A stretch of DNA of 64,000 bases from positions 178,942 to 242,941 of the forward strand of contig SMLU01000002.1 of NCBI GenBank assembly GCA_007859745.1. Reading direction: 5' to 3'. The stretch is from Phycisphaerae bacterium RAS1 (GTDB lineage Bacteria; Planctomycetota; Phycisphaerae; UBA1845; Fen-1342). Positions 1-8,709 of the stretch are shown in pieces. The notes beneath the pieces are model-generated. The model had not been told where the DNA came from and did no database searches. It was given only the letters and a program-made list of their open reading frames with translations. The position numbers were made by a program, and so were the translations under genes. The stretch's first letter is position 1. The number at the start of each line of letters is the position of its first letter.

Positions 1-202
1 CAAGCAGAATCCGCAGTCCAGCATCCGCACGCAGATGACCATCGACCGCAGCAACCTGCTGCCGCGGCTGACCACGTTCACCGACGCCGGCGGAACCGGG
101 TCAACCGGCGTCCGGCGGATCGTCCAGCAGGACCGCTCGGCACTGCCCACGATCATCTCGCAGCGCGAGATCGGTTACTTCAACGCCCAGTTTGACGACT
201 GA
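1..202 (+). CDS. C-terminal fragment of an unknown protein (5' end outside window)
   Basis: An open frame runs from base 2 to a TGA at 200-202 and gives 66 residues ending in YFNAQFDD. It contains no recognisable motif; the sequence is polar with no membrane segment. It converges on the next gene and overlaps its 3' end by 23 bases, which is why the frame is thought real. The function cannot be told from this fragment. Confidence 0.45.
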   Translation, partial: KQNPQSSIRTQMTIDRSNLLPRLTTFTDAGGTGSTGVRRIVQQDRSALPTIISQREIGYFNAQFDD

Positions 203-1754
203 GCCTCGTCGCCAGAAGCGCCAGCAGCGCGGCGTAGAACGGCATCAGGGGAAAACGATAGCGGTTGTGATCGCCGTGCGAGAACAGAATCGTCACGGCG
301 GCGACGTAGGCGATGTTGAAGAGCATGAACGCGACCACGGCGCGGCCGGCCGCGCCGCGCGGGCAGCGTCGAGCCGCGTCCGGCGAGTCGCGCGGTCCGG
401 ACGGCATCGTGACGTACAGCAGCCCGAACAGCAGCGCCGCCAGCAACCCGAGCACGTTCAGCCATCCCGGCCGGGCGTAGTCGACTTGGCCGCTGAGCCA
501 GCGGTCGCAGAAGTCAAGCGAATGCTCAAGTTTTGAAGCGTTTGAGTGGGCGCCGCGGTTGAAGGGATAGGTCTGCCAGGCGGGGACGAAATAGCGCTCC
601 AGATTCCCCCATACGTTGTACCAATACACGCTCGGGTAATGCTCCATGACGTACTGCGCATCGCGGTTGTAGAGGTCGGCGATTCGCGGCCAGCTCTGAT
701 GGTGCCAGTTCGCCCGGCCGCTGGCCTTGCTTTCGTTGTCGAGCAGCGGAATGCCCGTCGGCCGAAGCGGCGGCAGCCATTGCGCGTAGTCGGGCGGACG
801 GGCGGTGTAGAAGTCGATCTTGCTGACCGGGGAAAGCCGGCCGTCGCGGAGCAGGTCGTCGTGCAGGTCGGGGCGCAGCGCGTCGGCGGTCATCATGTAC
901 AGGTTCAACTTCCGGTAGACCTCGCCGCTGAGCGACTCGCCGAAAAGCAGGGCGTTCTTGGCGTAGAAGGCCGCGACGAGAAGCCCGGGAAGCACAGCGG
1001 CCAACAGCGTGCGGCGGACGCCGGGTGCCACTGGCGGCTTGCCCGCCAGTGCAGGAGGCAACGCCGCCCCAGGCGTCGACGGCAAGGGGCCGACGTTACG
1101 CAGCCGACGCACGACAAAGCACACGCCGACCGTCACCGCCGTAAACCACGCCGCGTGAAACGTCCCGCGCGTCAGGACCAGCGCGGCGGCCAGCGCGAAA
1201 AAGCCGAACACGTCCCGTCGGCGCCCGCGACTCAGAGAGCGATGAAGCAGCAGCGCCATGGGCGTCAGCAGGCACGCAATGGGATACTCGTACATCAGCC
1301 AGTTTTCGAGCAGCACGGTCGTTGGGTGAATCGCGAACGCGCTGGTGCAGGCGGCCGCGAGCGCCGGCGCGACGCCCAACCGCAGCATCAGCACGAAGAG
1401 CGACGCTGCCAGCAGTCCACCGCCCGCCAGCGCCAGCACCTGGCAAGCGAGCTCGAAGTGCCGCGGGAACAGCTTCAGCAGTACGCCGACGCCGAGATTG
1501 AACAAAGGCGGCTGGTCGCGCAGGTAGTAGACGCTCTCCAGCAGCCGCGTCTTGAGCAACTCCTCGTCGACAAACTGGAAGTAATCGGCCAGCGGGATCG
1601 CGTCGAATCGAACGCCGAACCAGCCGAGATAGATCAGGCGCGACGCGGAAAACGCGGCGAGCACAACCAGCAGCCAGCGGCGCTGTGCGGCGGCGGCCGG
1701 CCCGCGCGTGGGCAGAGCGCCGGAGTGCTGCAGCGGATCGGAATGCCCGCTCAT
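180..1754 (-). CDS. polytopic membrane protein, glycosyltransferase-39/ArnT-like
   Basis: Protein of about 524 residues. The ATG at 1754 overlaps the gatB stop codon as ATGA, so the two are probably translationally coupled; the open frame continues far upstream but only inside gatB. Many hydrophobic helices (starting LLVVLAAFSASRLIYLGW) alternate with Arg-rich loops. An acidic stretch after the first helix and a large region rich in Tyr/Trp/Pro between the last helices fit lipid-linked-sugar glycosyltransferases of the GT-C fold. The substrate is unknown. The N-terminal 25 residues are Pro/Gly/Ala-rich and cytoplasmic. The family call rests on topology and general resemblance, not on a diagnostic motif. 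Confidence 0.6.
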   Translation of the reverse strand: MSGHSDPLQHSGALPTRGPAAAAQRRWLLVVLAAFSASRLIYLGWFGVRFDAIPLADYFQFVDEELLKTRLLESVYYLRDQPPLFNLGVGVLLKLFPRHFELACQVLALAGGGLLAASLFVLMLRLGVAPALAAACTSAFAIHPTTVLLENWLMYEYPIACLLTPMALLLHRSLSRGRRRDVFGFFALAAALVLTRGTFHAAWFTAVTVGVCFVVRRLRNVGPLPSTPGAALPPALAGKPPVAPGVRRTLLAAVLPGLLVAAFYAKNALLFGESLSGEVYRKLNLYMMTADALRPDLHDDLLRDGRLSPVSKIDFYTARPPDYAQWLPPLRPTGIPLLDNESKASGRANWHHQSWPRIADLYNRDAQYVMEHYPSVYWYNVWGNLERYFVPAWQTYPFNRGAHSNASKLEHSLDFCDRWLSGQVDYARPGWLNVLGLLAALLFGLLYVTMPSGPRDSPDAARRCPRGAAGRAVVAFMLFNIAYVAAVTILFSHGDHNRYRFPLMPFYAALLALLATRLSRQTGR

Positions 1755-3355
1755 GCCCCGGCCGAGGATTGCGACGTGAGCTTCTTCTCGATCAGCACTC
1801 CGACCAGCTTCGGATCGGCCTTTCCGCCGGAGAGCTTCATCACCTGGCCGGTCAGGAAGCCGCGGGCGGCCTGCATTTTCTTTGGGTTTTCGCGCGCGTC
1901 CTGCACGGCCTTGGCGTTGGCGGACAGCGCCTGCTCGACCCAGGCGCCGATCTCGCTCTCGTCGCGGCTCTGAAGCAGACCGAGTTGCTGCGCCAGTTCG
2001 CGCGGCCCGGGACTCTGAGCTTGAGAATCCACCGCCCGCACGTTGCGCGGAGCGCCGGCCTCTGGTCCGCGGGTGCGGTCGGAACGCCCACACTCCGCCG
2101 CCTGCCTGGCCATCTCCGCCGCGATCTGCGCCGCGGCGGTCGCGTTGATCTGTCCGCCGGCCGCGAGCATCGCCAATTCGGCGATGTGCGCCGCCGAAAC
2201 GCCCAGGCGTGAAATCGGCGCGCCGCGCTGGTTGGCCTGCATCGCCCAGAAGCTCATGAAGTGCTTTCCGAGCGTTTCGCGGTCGCCGCCGGCGGCCGCC
2301 GCATCGTCAAGCAGGTCGGCGGTGGCGCGATCGTCGACCAGGCTGGGGGCGTCCTTGGCGGGCAGCTTGTATTCCGCGATGAACCGTTCCGTGCGGCAGG
2401 TGGGCAGTTCGGGCATCTCCTCGCGCAAGTGCGTCACCCACGCCGGGTCGATGCTGAGCGGAACGAGGTCTGGATCAGGGAAGTAACGGTAGTCGTGCGC
2501 CTCTTCCTTTTCGCGCTGCGGCAGCGTCATGAGCCGCTCATCGTCCCAGCCGCGGTTGGACTTGTTGCCGCCGGCGGCGACAACACCGGTGCGGCGCCAC
2601 TCGTCGAACTGGCGGCGGATTTCAAATTCGATCGCCCCGTGCAGGGAGCGGAAAGAGTTGAGGTTCTTGACTTCTACAATCGGCGTCAAGTACGTGCCGC
2701 CGGCCTGCTCGATGCGCAGGTTGATATTGGGCTCGAAGCGCATCTGGCCCTTCTGCATGTTGGCTTCGCTGACGCCCAGGTAGGTGACCAGCCGTTGGAG
2801 CTGGATGGCGAACTCGCGGGCTTCGTCGGCGGAGTGGATGTCGGGCTCGGTGACGATTTCGAGCAGCGGCGTCCCGGCCCGATTCAGGTCAACGCCGGAA
2901 AAGCCGGGAAAGTCGTGCACGTTCTTGCCGGCGTCTTCTTCGAGATGGGCCCGGCGGATGCGGATTTTGCCGATGCGGCCGTCGTAGGGAAACTCGAAAT
3001 GCCCCGCCCCGCAGAGCGGCAGATCATATTGCGAAATCTGGTAGTTCTTGGGCAGGTCGGGGTAGTAGTAGCTCTTGCGGTCCCAGCGGGTTCGTTCGGC
3101 GATGCGGCAATTCAGCGCCAAACCGGCGAGCACCGCGCACTCCACCGCGCGGCGATTGACGACCGGCAGGGCCCCCGGAAGGCCCAGGCACACCGGGCAG
3201 ACGCGCGAATTGGGAGTCGCTCCAAACTCCAGCGGACAGCCGCAGAACATCTTGGTGCGCGTCGCGAGCTGAACGTGGATTTCGAGGCCGATGATCGGCT
3301 CGACAGCGAGGCCTTCGATCGTAATCCGTGTGCTGCCGTTCACGACTCTGGGCAC
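1751..3355 (-). CDS. gatB: Asp-tRNA(Asn)/Glu-tRNA(Gln) amidotransferase subunit B
   Basis: GatB recognises and activates mischarged Glu-tRNA(Gln) or Asp-tRNA(Asn) for transamidation with ammonia delivered by GatA. The family signature IIGLEIHVQLATRTKMFCGC lies at about residues 20-40, followed by the Cys-rich PVCLGLPGALPVVN segment and later SYYYPDLPKNYQISQYDLPL. The C-terminal YqeY-like helical tail ends in GVLIEKKLTSQ. At 534 residues it is longer than usual (roughly 475-500). The excess is mostly a polar Arg/Gly/Pro stretch at about residues 422-455 that looks like a repeat-derived insertion. The start used is GTG at 3355, 3 bases from the end of the upstream acetyltransferase gene. gatA and gatC are not in the window. 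Confidence 0.95.
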   Translation of the reverse strand: MPRVVNGSTRITIEGLAVEPIIGLEIHVQLATRTKMFCGCPLEFGATPNSRVCPVCLGLPGALPVVNRRAVECAVLAGLALNCRIAERTRWDRKSYYYPDLPKNYQISQYDLPLCGAGHFEFPYDGRIGKIRIRRAHLEEDAGKNVHDFPGFSGVDLNRAGTPLLEIVTEPDIHSADEAREFAIQLQRLVTYLGVSEANMQKGQMRFEPNINLRIEQAGGTYLTPIVEVKNLNSFRSLHGAIEFEIRRQFDEWRRTGVVAAGGNKSNRGWDDERLMTLPQREKEEAHDYRYFPDPDLVPLSIDPAWVTHLREEMPELPTCRTERFIAEYKLPAKDAPSLVDDRATADLLDDAAAAGGDRETLGKHFMSFWAMQANQRGAPISRLGVSAAHIAELAMLAAGGQINATAAAQIAAEMARQAAECGRSDRTRGPEAGAPRNVRAVDSQAQSPGPRELAQQLGLLQSRDESEIGAWVEQALSANAKAVQDARENPKKMQAARGFLTGQVMKLSGGKADPKLVGVLIEKKLTSQSSAGA

Positions 3356-3358
3356 CGC

Positions 3359-4201
3359 CTACGCGCCGCCCAGCTCCACGCCGGGAAGCGCGAACCAGGG
3401 AATTGTACCGTCGGCGACAAATCCCGCCTGCTCCAGCAGCGCCCGCCCGGTGGCGTTGCGGGCGTCAACCGCGGCGCAGGTCGGGTGCAGCAGCCAGCGC
3501 CGCGCGGCGGCCAGCGCGTGACGCAGCAGCTCGCGCCCGACGCCGCGGCGGCGCAGCGCAGGCATCACGAAGACGTCGCAGACGCGCCCGATCTCGCCGA
3601 CCTGGAAAAGCGCGGCCGTGCCCGCCGGTTGATCGTCGGCCAGCGCCACGAACGCGTCGTACCCGGCGTCGTTCAGACGGTCGAGATGAAGAGCCGTCAT
3701 GGCGCTCGCCGTTTCCGCATCACGGCTGGAGTCGCCGAACCGCGCGGCAATGGCGGCGGTGTACGCGCGGCGCATGGCCCGCGCGGGGAGCACACGCACA
3801 TACGGCGCGGCGGGCACATCCTCAATGGCGGCTGTTGGCGGACGACCGAGACAGGTCCATTCGCGACGCTCGTATCCCAACATTGGCAGGAACGAGGAGA
3901 ACGCGTCGACCGGCTGCTGCGCCGCAGGGATCCAAGCCGAGCAGGCGGCGCCGCGTCGCGCAAAAAACGCATTGACCGCGGCGGCCGCGTCCGCACCGCG
4001 CGCCGCCGGCACCGCCTCGCGCGAGTCGCCTGTCTCGATCACTGCTTCGCCCAGAAAGCTCAACGCGGAAACGAGCGGGTGCGCCGGCTGGAAGTATGCG
4101 TACCCCTGCGGAATCGTCTCGCGCGTGCAAACCTGCTCGAAGTAGCGCTGATTCGAGCGGCGGATCGCGGCAGTCGTGATCGTGTCGGCCATCGCGCGCA
4201 T
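3359..4201 (-). CDS. GNAT-family N-acetyltransferase
   Basis: Protein of 280 residues; an alternative ATG lies at 4192. The C-terminal half carries a GNAT core: a beta strand CDVFVMPALRRRGVGREL, which is motif A with the R-R-x-G-x-G acetyl-CoA pyrophosphate loop, then a helix and NATGRALLEQAGFV, which is the usual motif B. The N-terminal 130 residues form a divergent domain, so this may be a tandem-GNAT architecture with a degenerate first half. The gene lies directly upstream of gatB with a 3-base gap and is likely cotranscribed. The substrate is unknown; many such genes are annotated generically. Confidence 0.85.
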   Translation of the reverse strand: MRAMADTITTAAIRRSNQRYFEQVCTRETIPQGYAYFQPAHPLVSALSFLGEAVIETGDSREAVPAARGADAAAAVNAFFARRGAACSAWIPAAQQPVDAFSSFLPMLGYERREWTCLGRPPTAAIEDVPAAPYVRVLPARAMRRAYTAAIAARFGDSSRDAETASAMTALHLDRLNDAGYDAFVALADDQPAGTAALFQVGEIGRVCDVFVMPALRRRGVGRELLRHALAAARRWLLHPTCAAVDARNATGRALLEQAGFVADGTIPWFALPGVELGGA

Positions 4202-4280
4202 CGTATCGCGCGGATGTTCTGGCCGCCGCGGCGCACGGGAATAGTATCAAGCTTACGGCCGGGCCGTTTCCGGTGGGAGC

Positions 4281-5093
4281 GTGTGCTTGTCCACGGCGTC
4301 GTTTACAGCCGCCTCGCGATGCAACGCCACGATTGTCTCGCGGCGCGATGTCGCCGAGGACCGGGCGATTATTCGCGTCCGGCCGGACTCAGAGATTCCG
4401 TCGTTCGAGCCGGGGCAGTTCATCACGGTCGGCCTGCCGCGGCCAGTAGAAGGCGAGATCGGAGCCGATGTGCGACCAGCGATTATCCGCCGGGCATATT
4501 CAATCGCTTCCGCGCCGGGCGACGCCGAGCTGGAATTCTTCGTCGTCCTGATCGACGCAGGCCGGCTGACGCCGCACCTATGGCCCTTGCGGGCAGGCGG
4601 GCGGCTGTGGATGGACAACCGCTGTCACGGCGAATTGACGCTTCGTGACGTGCCGGCCGGCGTCGATCTCCTGCTGCTGGCCACCGGCACGGGGATCGCC
4701 CCATACGTGTCGATGCTTCGGGCGAACGCGATGAAGAAGCGCTGGAGACGACTCGTGCTCTTTCACGGAGTTCGCACGCTCGGCGACGCCGGCTATGTCG
4801 ATGTGATGCGGGAGCAGGAGCGAGCCGATCCCAGCATCGCGTACGTTCCCGTCATTTCGCGCTGCGAAGGGCCGCCGCCGGCCGGATGTCGGACCGGGCA
4901 CGTGCAGCAGGCGTTCGAGCCGGGCGTGTCGGAGTCGCTCGGCTTCCGGCTGAATCCCGCCGACAGCCACGTTTTTTTGTGCGGCAATCCGGCCATGGTG
5001 AAGAGCGGCCAGGAACTCCTGCTGCAGCGCGGGTTTGCCATGCACTCCCGCCGCCGGGGCGACGGAAACGTGCACGCCGAGCGCTACTGGTAG
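4281..5093 (+). CDS. fpr: ferredoxin--NADP(+) reductase
   Basis: FAD flavoprotein of 270 residues that exchanges electrons between NADPH and ferredoxin or flavodoxin. An N-terminal FAD-binding barrel carries FEPGQFITVGL (about 42-52) and RAYSIAS (71-77), the isoalloxazine and pyrophosphate-binding R-x-Y-S motif. A C-terminal NAD(P) Rossmann domain carries LLLLATGTGIAPYVSML (about 130-146) and CGNPAMV. It ends in ERYW, the aromatic C-terminal residue that stacks on the flavin in bacterial Fpr. Length matches the bacterial class. The start is GTG at 4281. The 3' end overlaps the convergent LOG gene by 10 bases. Confidence 0.9.
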   Translation: MCLSTASFTAASRCNATIVSRRDVAEDRAIIRVRPDSEIPSFEPGQFITVGLPRPVEGEIGADVRPAIIRRAYSIASAPGDAELEFFVVLIDAGRLTPHLWPLRAGGRLWMDNRCHGELTLRDVPAGVDLLLLATGTGIAPYVSMLRANAMKKRWRRLVLFHGVRTLGDAGYVDVMREQERADPSIAYVPVISRCEGPPPAGCRTGHVQQAFEPGVSESLGFRLNPADSHVFLCGNPAMVKSGQELLLQRGFAMHSRRRGDGNVHAERYW

Positions 5094-5887
5094 CCGCGGG
5101 TCGGGGCCGCCGACGGTATCGGCCGGCGGCCGATGAGCGTGCCCTCGGCCGTCGTCCGCACGGGCGGCGCCATGAGCAGTTCGTCGCGCGCCGTCGGCTG
5201 GCCCGCCAGCGTCTTGTCCTGTTCGTAGTGCCGGGCGATGACCGACACGGCGTCGTCGATATCGTCGGTGATATGGAACAGATCGAGGTCGTTCGGTGAG
5301 ATCGCCTTGTGGCGTTCCAGCACGCAGGATTTCATCCACGCCGCCAGCGGCTCCCAGAACTCGCGCCCGATCAGGAGAATCTTCATCGTTCGAATCTTGC
5401 CGGTCTGCACGAGCGTCATGGATTCAAAGAACTCGTCCATGGTCCCAAAGCCGCCGGGAAAGCACACGAACGCGATCGCGTATTTCACGAACATGACTTT
5501 GCGGACAAAAAAGTAGTGAAATTCGAGCGAGACGTTCTGGAACGGATTGGCCTGCTGCTCCAGCGGCAGCCAGATGTTCAGGCCGACGCTCGTCCCTCCG
5601 GCCTCGGACGCGCCGCGGTTGGCGGCTTCCATGATGCCCGGCCCGCCGCCGGTGATGACGCCGAAGCCGCTCTTCACCAGCGCCGCCGAGAGCTTGACCG
5701 CCTGCTGGTAGTAGGGGCTGTCGGGAAGGGTGCGCGCCGAGCCGAAGACCGACACCGCCGGGCCGAGATTGGAAAGCGCCTCAAACCCTTCGACGAACTC
5801 CGCCATGATGCGGAAGAGCCGCCAGGTTTCCTCGGCGGCGGTGCGGTAGGAGATGTCGCTGGGGTCGGGCCGGCGGTTGCCGTTCAT
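5084..5887 (-). CDS. LOG-family protein (TIGR00730-like, putative nucleotide 5'-monophosphate phosphoribohydrolase)
   Basis: Protein of 267 residues from the ATG at 5887, which has GGAG six bases upstream; the reading frame stays open further but only through an intergenic repeat. The LOG/lysine-decarboxylase-like signature is clear: GGGPGIMEAANRGA (about 80-93) and PGGFGTMDEFFE (about 144-155). The family includes cytokinin-activating LOG and PpnN-type enzymes that cleave nucleoside monophosphates. The C-terminal 40 residues are a polar tail without family motifs. The precise bacterial substrate is inference. Confidence 0.9.
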   Translation of the reverse strand: MNGNRRPDPSDISYRTAAEETWRLFRIMAEFVEGFEALSNLGPAVSVFGSARTLPDSPYYQQAVKLSAALVKSGFGVITGGGPGIMEAANRGASEAGGTSVGLNIWLPLEQQANPFQNVSLEFHYFFVRKVMFVKYAIAFVCFPGGFGTMDEFFESMTLVQTGKIRTMKILLIGREFWEPLAAWMKSCVLERHKAISPNDLDLFHITDDIDDAVSVIARHYEQDKTLAGQPTARDELLMAPPVRTTAEGTLIGRRPIPSAAPTRGYQ

Positions 5888-5974
5888 GCGAGGCTCCGTG
5901 GGATGCATTCGAGCGGGCGCCATTATAGGCCAGGCTGCGCCGGCGATGCGGGCGCGGAGGCGGCGCGTCTGGCA

Positions 5975-6053
5975 GAACGCGAAGCGCAAGCGAGCGCGGC
6001 TGCCGAGAGTGCTCAGGTCGGTGCGCCGTCGCGCTCGCTTGCGCTTCGCGTTC
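5975..6053. repeat. palindromic repeat, family A, copy 1
   Basis: 23-base arms gaacgcgaagcgcaagcgag(cgc) and their inverse surround a 33-base centre. The whole 79 bases recur exactly at 8087-8165. It lies in the gap upstream of the Cys-rich secreted gene. Confidence 0.95.
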
Positions 6054-6195
6054 CGCAGTCGTCGCCGACTTGTGAGCTGACGAAGCTCGGGCGATGACGC
6101 GGTCAAGCACGACGTTTCAGAGATTCTCCTTGACACGGGGGGAGGGGGGGGGTAGGTTTTGGCCGCGTCGCGTGTTCACATCAAGGAGACGCCGG

Positions 6196-6603
6196 ATGAG
6201 AATCGCGTTGATTGCGGCTGTAATTGGAGGCCTGTTCGCGGCAGGCGATGCGCAGGCCTGCGGGTGCGGGAAGCTGGGCAAAGCAGGTTGGTGCCCGGGT
6301 TGCGAGCCGGTGCCCGGATCCCCGAACTGCGACTGCTACTCACAGGTATGCCGTGCGGGCCCAAGCCAGATGTTCATCGGTCGAATTGAATGCTGGTCGG
6401 GCCGCTGGACCTGGGAAGCCTGCGTGCCGGAGAACAATAAGTGGATCTGCACCGATGAATTCCAGGTGCTGTGCGAACGGATCGAACACTGCACACCGAA
6501 GTATGAGTTGCCCTGTGGGACGGGGAATGGGTGCCTCCTTTCGTATTCGGAAACCACCGCTTGGAGATACTTCGAGGACACTACTTGCTCATGTCCATGG
6601 TAA
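6196..6603 (+). CDS. small Cys-rich secreted protein
   Basis: Protein of 135 residues from the ATG at 6196, preceded by AAGGAG at 6184-6189. The N-terminus MRIALIAAVIGGLFAAGDAQA is a Sec signal peptide with a likely AxA cleavage site, followed by ACGCGKLGKAGWCPGC. The mature part contains 16 cysteines, several spaced as CxC or CxxC, suggesting a disulfide-knotted exported domain. I recognise no family. Its stop overlaps the start of the next gene by 13 bases, so the pair is probably one transcription and translation unit. The pair is bracketed by identical family-A repeats. Confidence 0.7.
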   Translation: MRIALIAAVIGGLFAAGDAQACGCGKLGKAGWCPGCEPVPGSPNCDCYSQVCRAGPSQMFIGRIECWSGRWTWEACVPENNKWICTDEFQVLCERIEHCTPKYELPCGTGNGCLLSYSETTAWRYFEDTTCSCPW

Positions 6604-8036
6604 ACAACCTCTTCTTCTGCATTTTTCTGTTTCTTCTCGCCGGTGAGGACGCCGCGCCGCCGGTTCCGGCGCCGTTGATTCGCGCCGTCGAAGCCCGCCG
6701 CGCCATCGTGAGCGGCCAACTCGAGTGGACCCTTCGTCAAGAGGCAGTCCTGCCCGGCCGGGAGTTCCGGTTCGAGACACGCTACGCGTTCAACGGCGAT
6801 CGCATCTTCAGATCGTTGGGCGATCAAGACGGTTGGGTCGAGTATGACCTGAAAAGTCGAGAACCGCGACAGCGATTCCCGCTCAATCACCTGACAAATG
6901 CGGATGGCGCGTGGAGACTGCCGGAAACGTCCGTCATCGCGGACTACTGGCCCCAGACGCCCGGCACGCCGCAGTCCTTGCGGCCGCCGTTTGACGAAAT
7001 GCGAGATCCGCGCGGCATCGGTCTGGCGCCGCACGCCCATTCTTGCTTCGAGCTTGGAAACATCTTCGACGCCGACGCCAATCGCATCGCCCAGGAACTC
7101 AACAGGCAGTTTCGAAATCCGAAATGGCAGGAGCGCCAAAGCGGCGAACGAATCGAAGTCACTGCGTTGCTCGCCGAGGGCGGGCGCGCCGTCTGGATCA
7201 TCGACCCCCGGCGCGACTGGTGCGTCGAAGAATGCTCTGCCGCCGGTCCGGAGGGCGACAAGGCCGAATGCGTCATGCGCCTTCAGCAGATCGACGGCCA
7301 CTGGTTCCCGGTCGAGGCTCGGTTCCTCCTGAGTGGCATGCTCACAAACGAGTTCAAGCTCACCGCGGCGGCGATCAATCGACCGGACGATCGGGGCGAG
7401 TTCGGCCCGAACGACATCGGCATGGAGCCCGGTTTCAACATCTCCTGGCAGGCTCGTCCTGATCCGAACGACGACGGTCCCAGGATCTGGGACGGTGACC
7501 GGATGGTCCCGTCTGATACCTGGGCTGCCGCGGTGGACCGCGGCGAGAAGAAGCCCGGCGCAACGCTTCTCGCCCGCCGCCGCGGTGAGCACAGCAAGTA
7601 CCTGACGCCGCGGCAGCTCACCGATTTGATCAGGCACCACGACCAGATGCATAACCAGGCCGTGTCGGATCGCGTGCATTCCGCCTGGCATCGCCACACG
7701 CTCGATGTCTGTGAGCGCTTCGCTCTCGACGACAGCCAGCGGCAGAAAGCGATGGACATCCTCGCGGACTGCCAGGAGCAGGCCGGCAAGATCATGAGCT
7801 CGATTCGAGACGACCTCGTGCGGCTGCAGGTCGAAATGGCCGCCGCCCGCCGTAAGGGCGAGTCGGACAAGGTCGCCGATGCACAGCGCCGCATTACGGA
7901 AAAGACCGGTCCGATCGAAGAAATCTACCAGCGTCAACTCGTGCCGCGGCTGGACCACCTTCCCACGCGCCAGCAGCGCGACGCGGCGACGCGGCGAAGC
8001 GAGTCACAACCGGCGTCGCAGGCGGCATCGCCGTGA
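6591..8036 (+). CDS. exported protein of unknown function with C-terminal helical domain
   Basis: Protein of about 481 residues. ATG codons at 6591 and 6597 are both possible and overlap the end of the upstream gene. The hydrophobic N-terminus MVNNLFFCIFLFLLAG looks like a signal peptide. The middle is a mixed polar domain (about 40-330). Residues about 350-470 are predicted alpha-helical and charged (QRQKAMDILADCQEQAGKIM and following), resembling the Spy/LTXXQ-like helical periplasmic regions common in planctomycetes; that comparison is inference. The tail is Ser/Gln/Ala-rich. No catalytic motif was recognised. Confidence 0.65.
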   Translation: MSMVNNLFFCIFLFLLAGEDAAPPVPAPLIRAVEARRAIVSGQLEWTLRQEAVLPGREFRFETRYAFNGDRIFRSLGDQDGWVEYDLKSREPRQRFPLNHLTNADGAWRLPETSVIADYWPQTPGTPQSLRPPFDEMRDPRGIGLAPHAHSCFELGNIFDADANRIAQELNRQFRNPKWQERQSGERIEVTALLAEGGRAVWIIDPRRDWCVEECSAAGPEGDKAECVMRLQQIDGHWFPVEARFLLSGMLTNEFKLTAAAINRPDDRGEFGPNDIGMEPGFNISWQARPDPNDDGPRIWDGDRMVPSDTWAAAVDRGEKKPGATLLARRRGEHSKYLTPRQLTDLIRHHDQMHNQAVSDRVHSAWHRHTLDVCERFALDDSQRQKAMDILADCQEQAGKIMSSIRDDLVRLQVEMAAARRKGESDKVADAQRRITEKTGPIEEIYQRQLVPRLDHLPTRQQRDAATRRSESQPASQAASP

Positions 8037-8082
8037 TGGCGCTCGCTGCGGATGGTCGCGGGCCGCCCGCGGAAATCAGAAC

Positions 8083-8169
8083 GTCAGAACGCGAAGCGCA
8101 AGCGAGCGCGGCTGCCGAGAGTGCTCAGGTCGGTGCGCCGTCGCGCTCGCTTGCGCTTCGCGTTCTGAC
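8083..8169. repeat. palindromic repeat, family A, copy 2
   Basis: Outer gtcag/ctgac ends plus the same 79-base core as at 5975-6053. It lies between the exported-protein gene and the receiver-like gene, so copies 1 and 2 flank the two secreted-protein genes as direct repeats. Confidence 0.95.
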
Positions 8170-8219
8170 ACCGGGCGTGTCGGACGCGAGCGGCGGCTCC
8201 TTCCGCTACCATCCCGCGT

Positions 8220-8615
8220 ATGGATCCGCTGCGCCCGATCGTCGCGCTCGTGGAAGACCTCTTCTTCGGCTCAAAAATCACCGGCACCGCCGCCGCGTTG
8301 AACATCCCCGTAAACGTCGTTCGCACGATAGTCGCCGCCGAGGCCGCCGCGGCGTGCCCGGCCGGAACTGCGACGCCCGGCGCGGCCGCGTTGCTGCTCG
8401 ATCTTAACGTCGAACCGGCGGCGACGCTGGAGCTGATCGCGCGGCTCAAGCGCAAGCGAACGGACCTGCCGATCATCGCGTTCGCATCGCACGTCCAGGC
8501 CGAGCTGATTCGTCGGGCGCGCGAGGTGGGGGCTGATCGTGTCCTGCCGCGCTCGAAGTTCAGCGAAGAGCTGCCCGACATCCTGAAGGCGGCTGCCACA
8601 CGCGGCATGGGTTGA
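8220..8615 (+). CDS. response-regulator receiver-like single-domain protein
   Basis: Protein of 131 residues. The order of elements matches a CheY-like alpha/beta fold: ALLLDLNVEP (beta3, with the Asp at the phospho-acceptor place), DLPIIAFASH (beta4, with Ser/His at the Thr position) and DRVLPRSKF (beta5, with a conserved Lys). The first strand is degenerate: the usual acidic pair is only VEDLFF at the N-terminus. It may therefore be a receiver with altered phosphorylation, or a stand-alone scaffold. There is no adjacent kinase. Palindromic repeats lie on both sides. Confidence 0.65.
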   Translation: MDPLRPIVALVEDLFFGSKITGTAAALNIPVNVVRTIVAAEAAAACPAGTATPGAAALLLDLNVEPAATLELIARLKRKRTDLPIIAFASHVQAELIRRAREVGADRVLPRSKFSEELPDILKAAATRGMG

Positions 8616-8622
8616 CGCGGGC

Positions 8623-8652
8623 GCGGGGACGGGCGAGACGCCCGTCCCACCC
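8623..8652. repeat. palindromic repeat, family G
   Basis: ggggacgggcgagacgcccg-tcccaccc: an inverted gacgggcg/cgcccgtc core also found at 13630, 35796, 41608 and 48772. It lies just downstream of the receiver-like gene and could also act as a transcription terminator. Confidence 0.8.
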
Positions 8653-8709
8653 AGATGTTCACAAGCTCTCACGCCCGCACGGGCGGGCGGGTAGGGCTGT
8701 TCCAGCTCG

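Noticed and set aside
2261-4648. Very long open frames opposite real genes (2261-4648 +, 546-1973 +, 26996-28225 +, 45557-47209 -, 56046-58778 -, 59529-61442 -, 32841-34436 -)
   Set aside because: They mirror genes with clear conserved motifs, have Arg/Val/His-biased low-meaning sequence and no start signals; they arise from high third-position GC on the other strand.
6591-8036. Reading the 6591-8036 product as a transposase of the flanking repeats
   Set aside because: It has a signal peptide and no DDE, HUH or tyrosine-recombinase motif.
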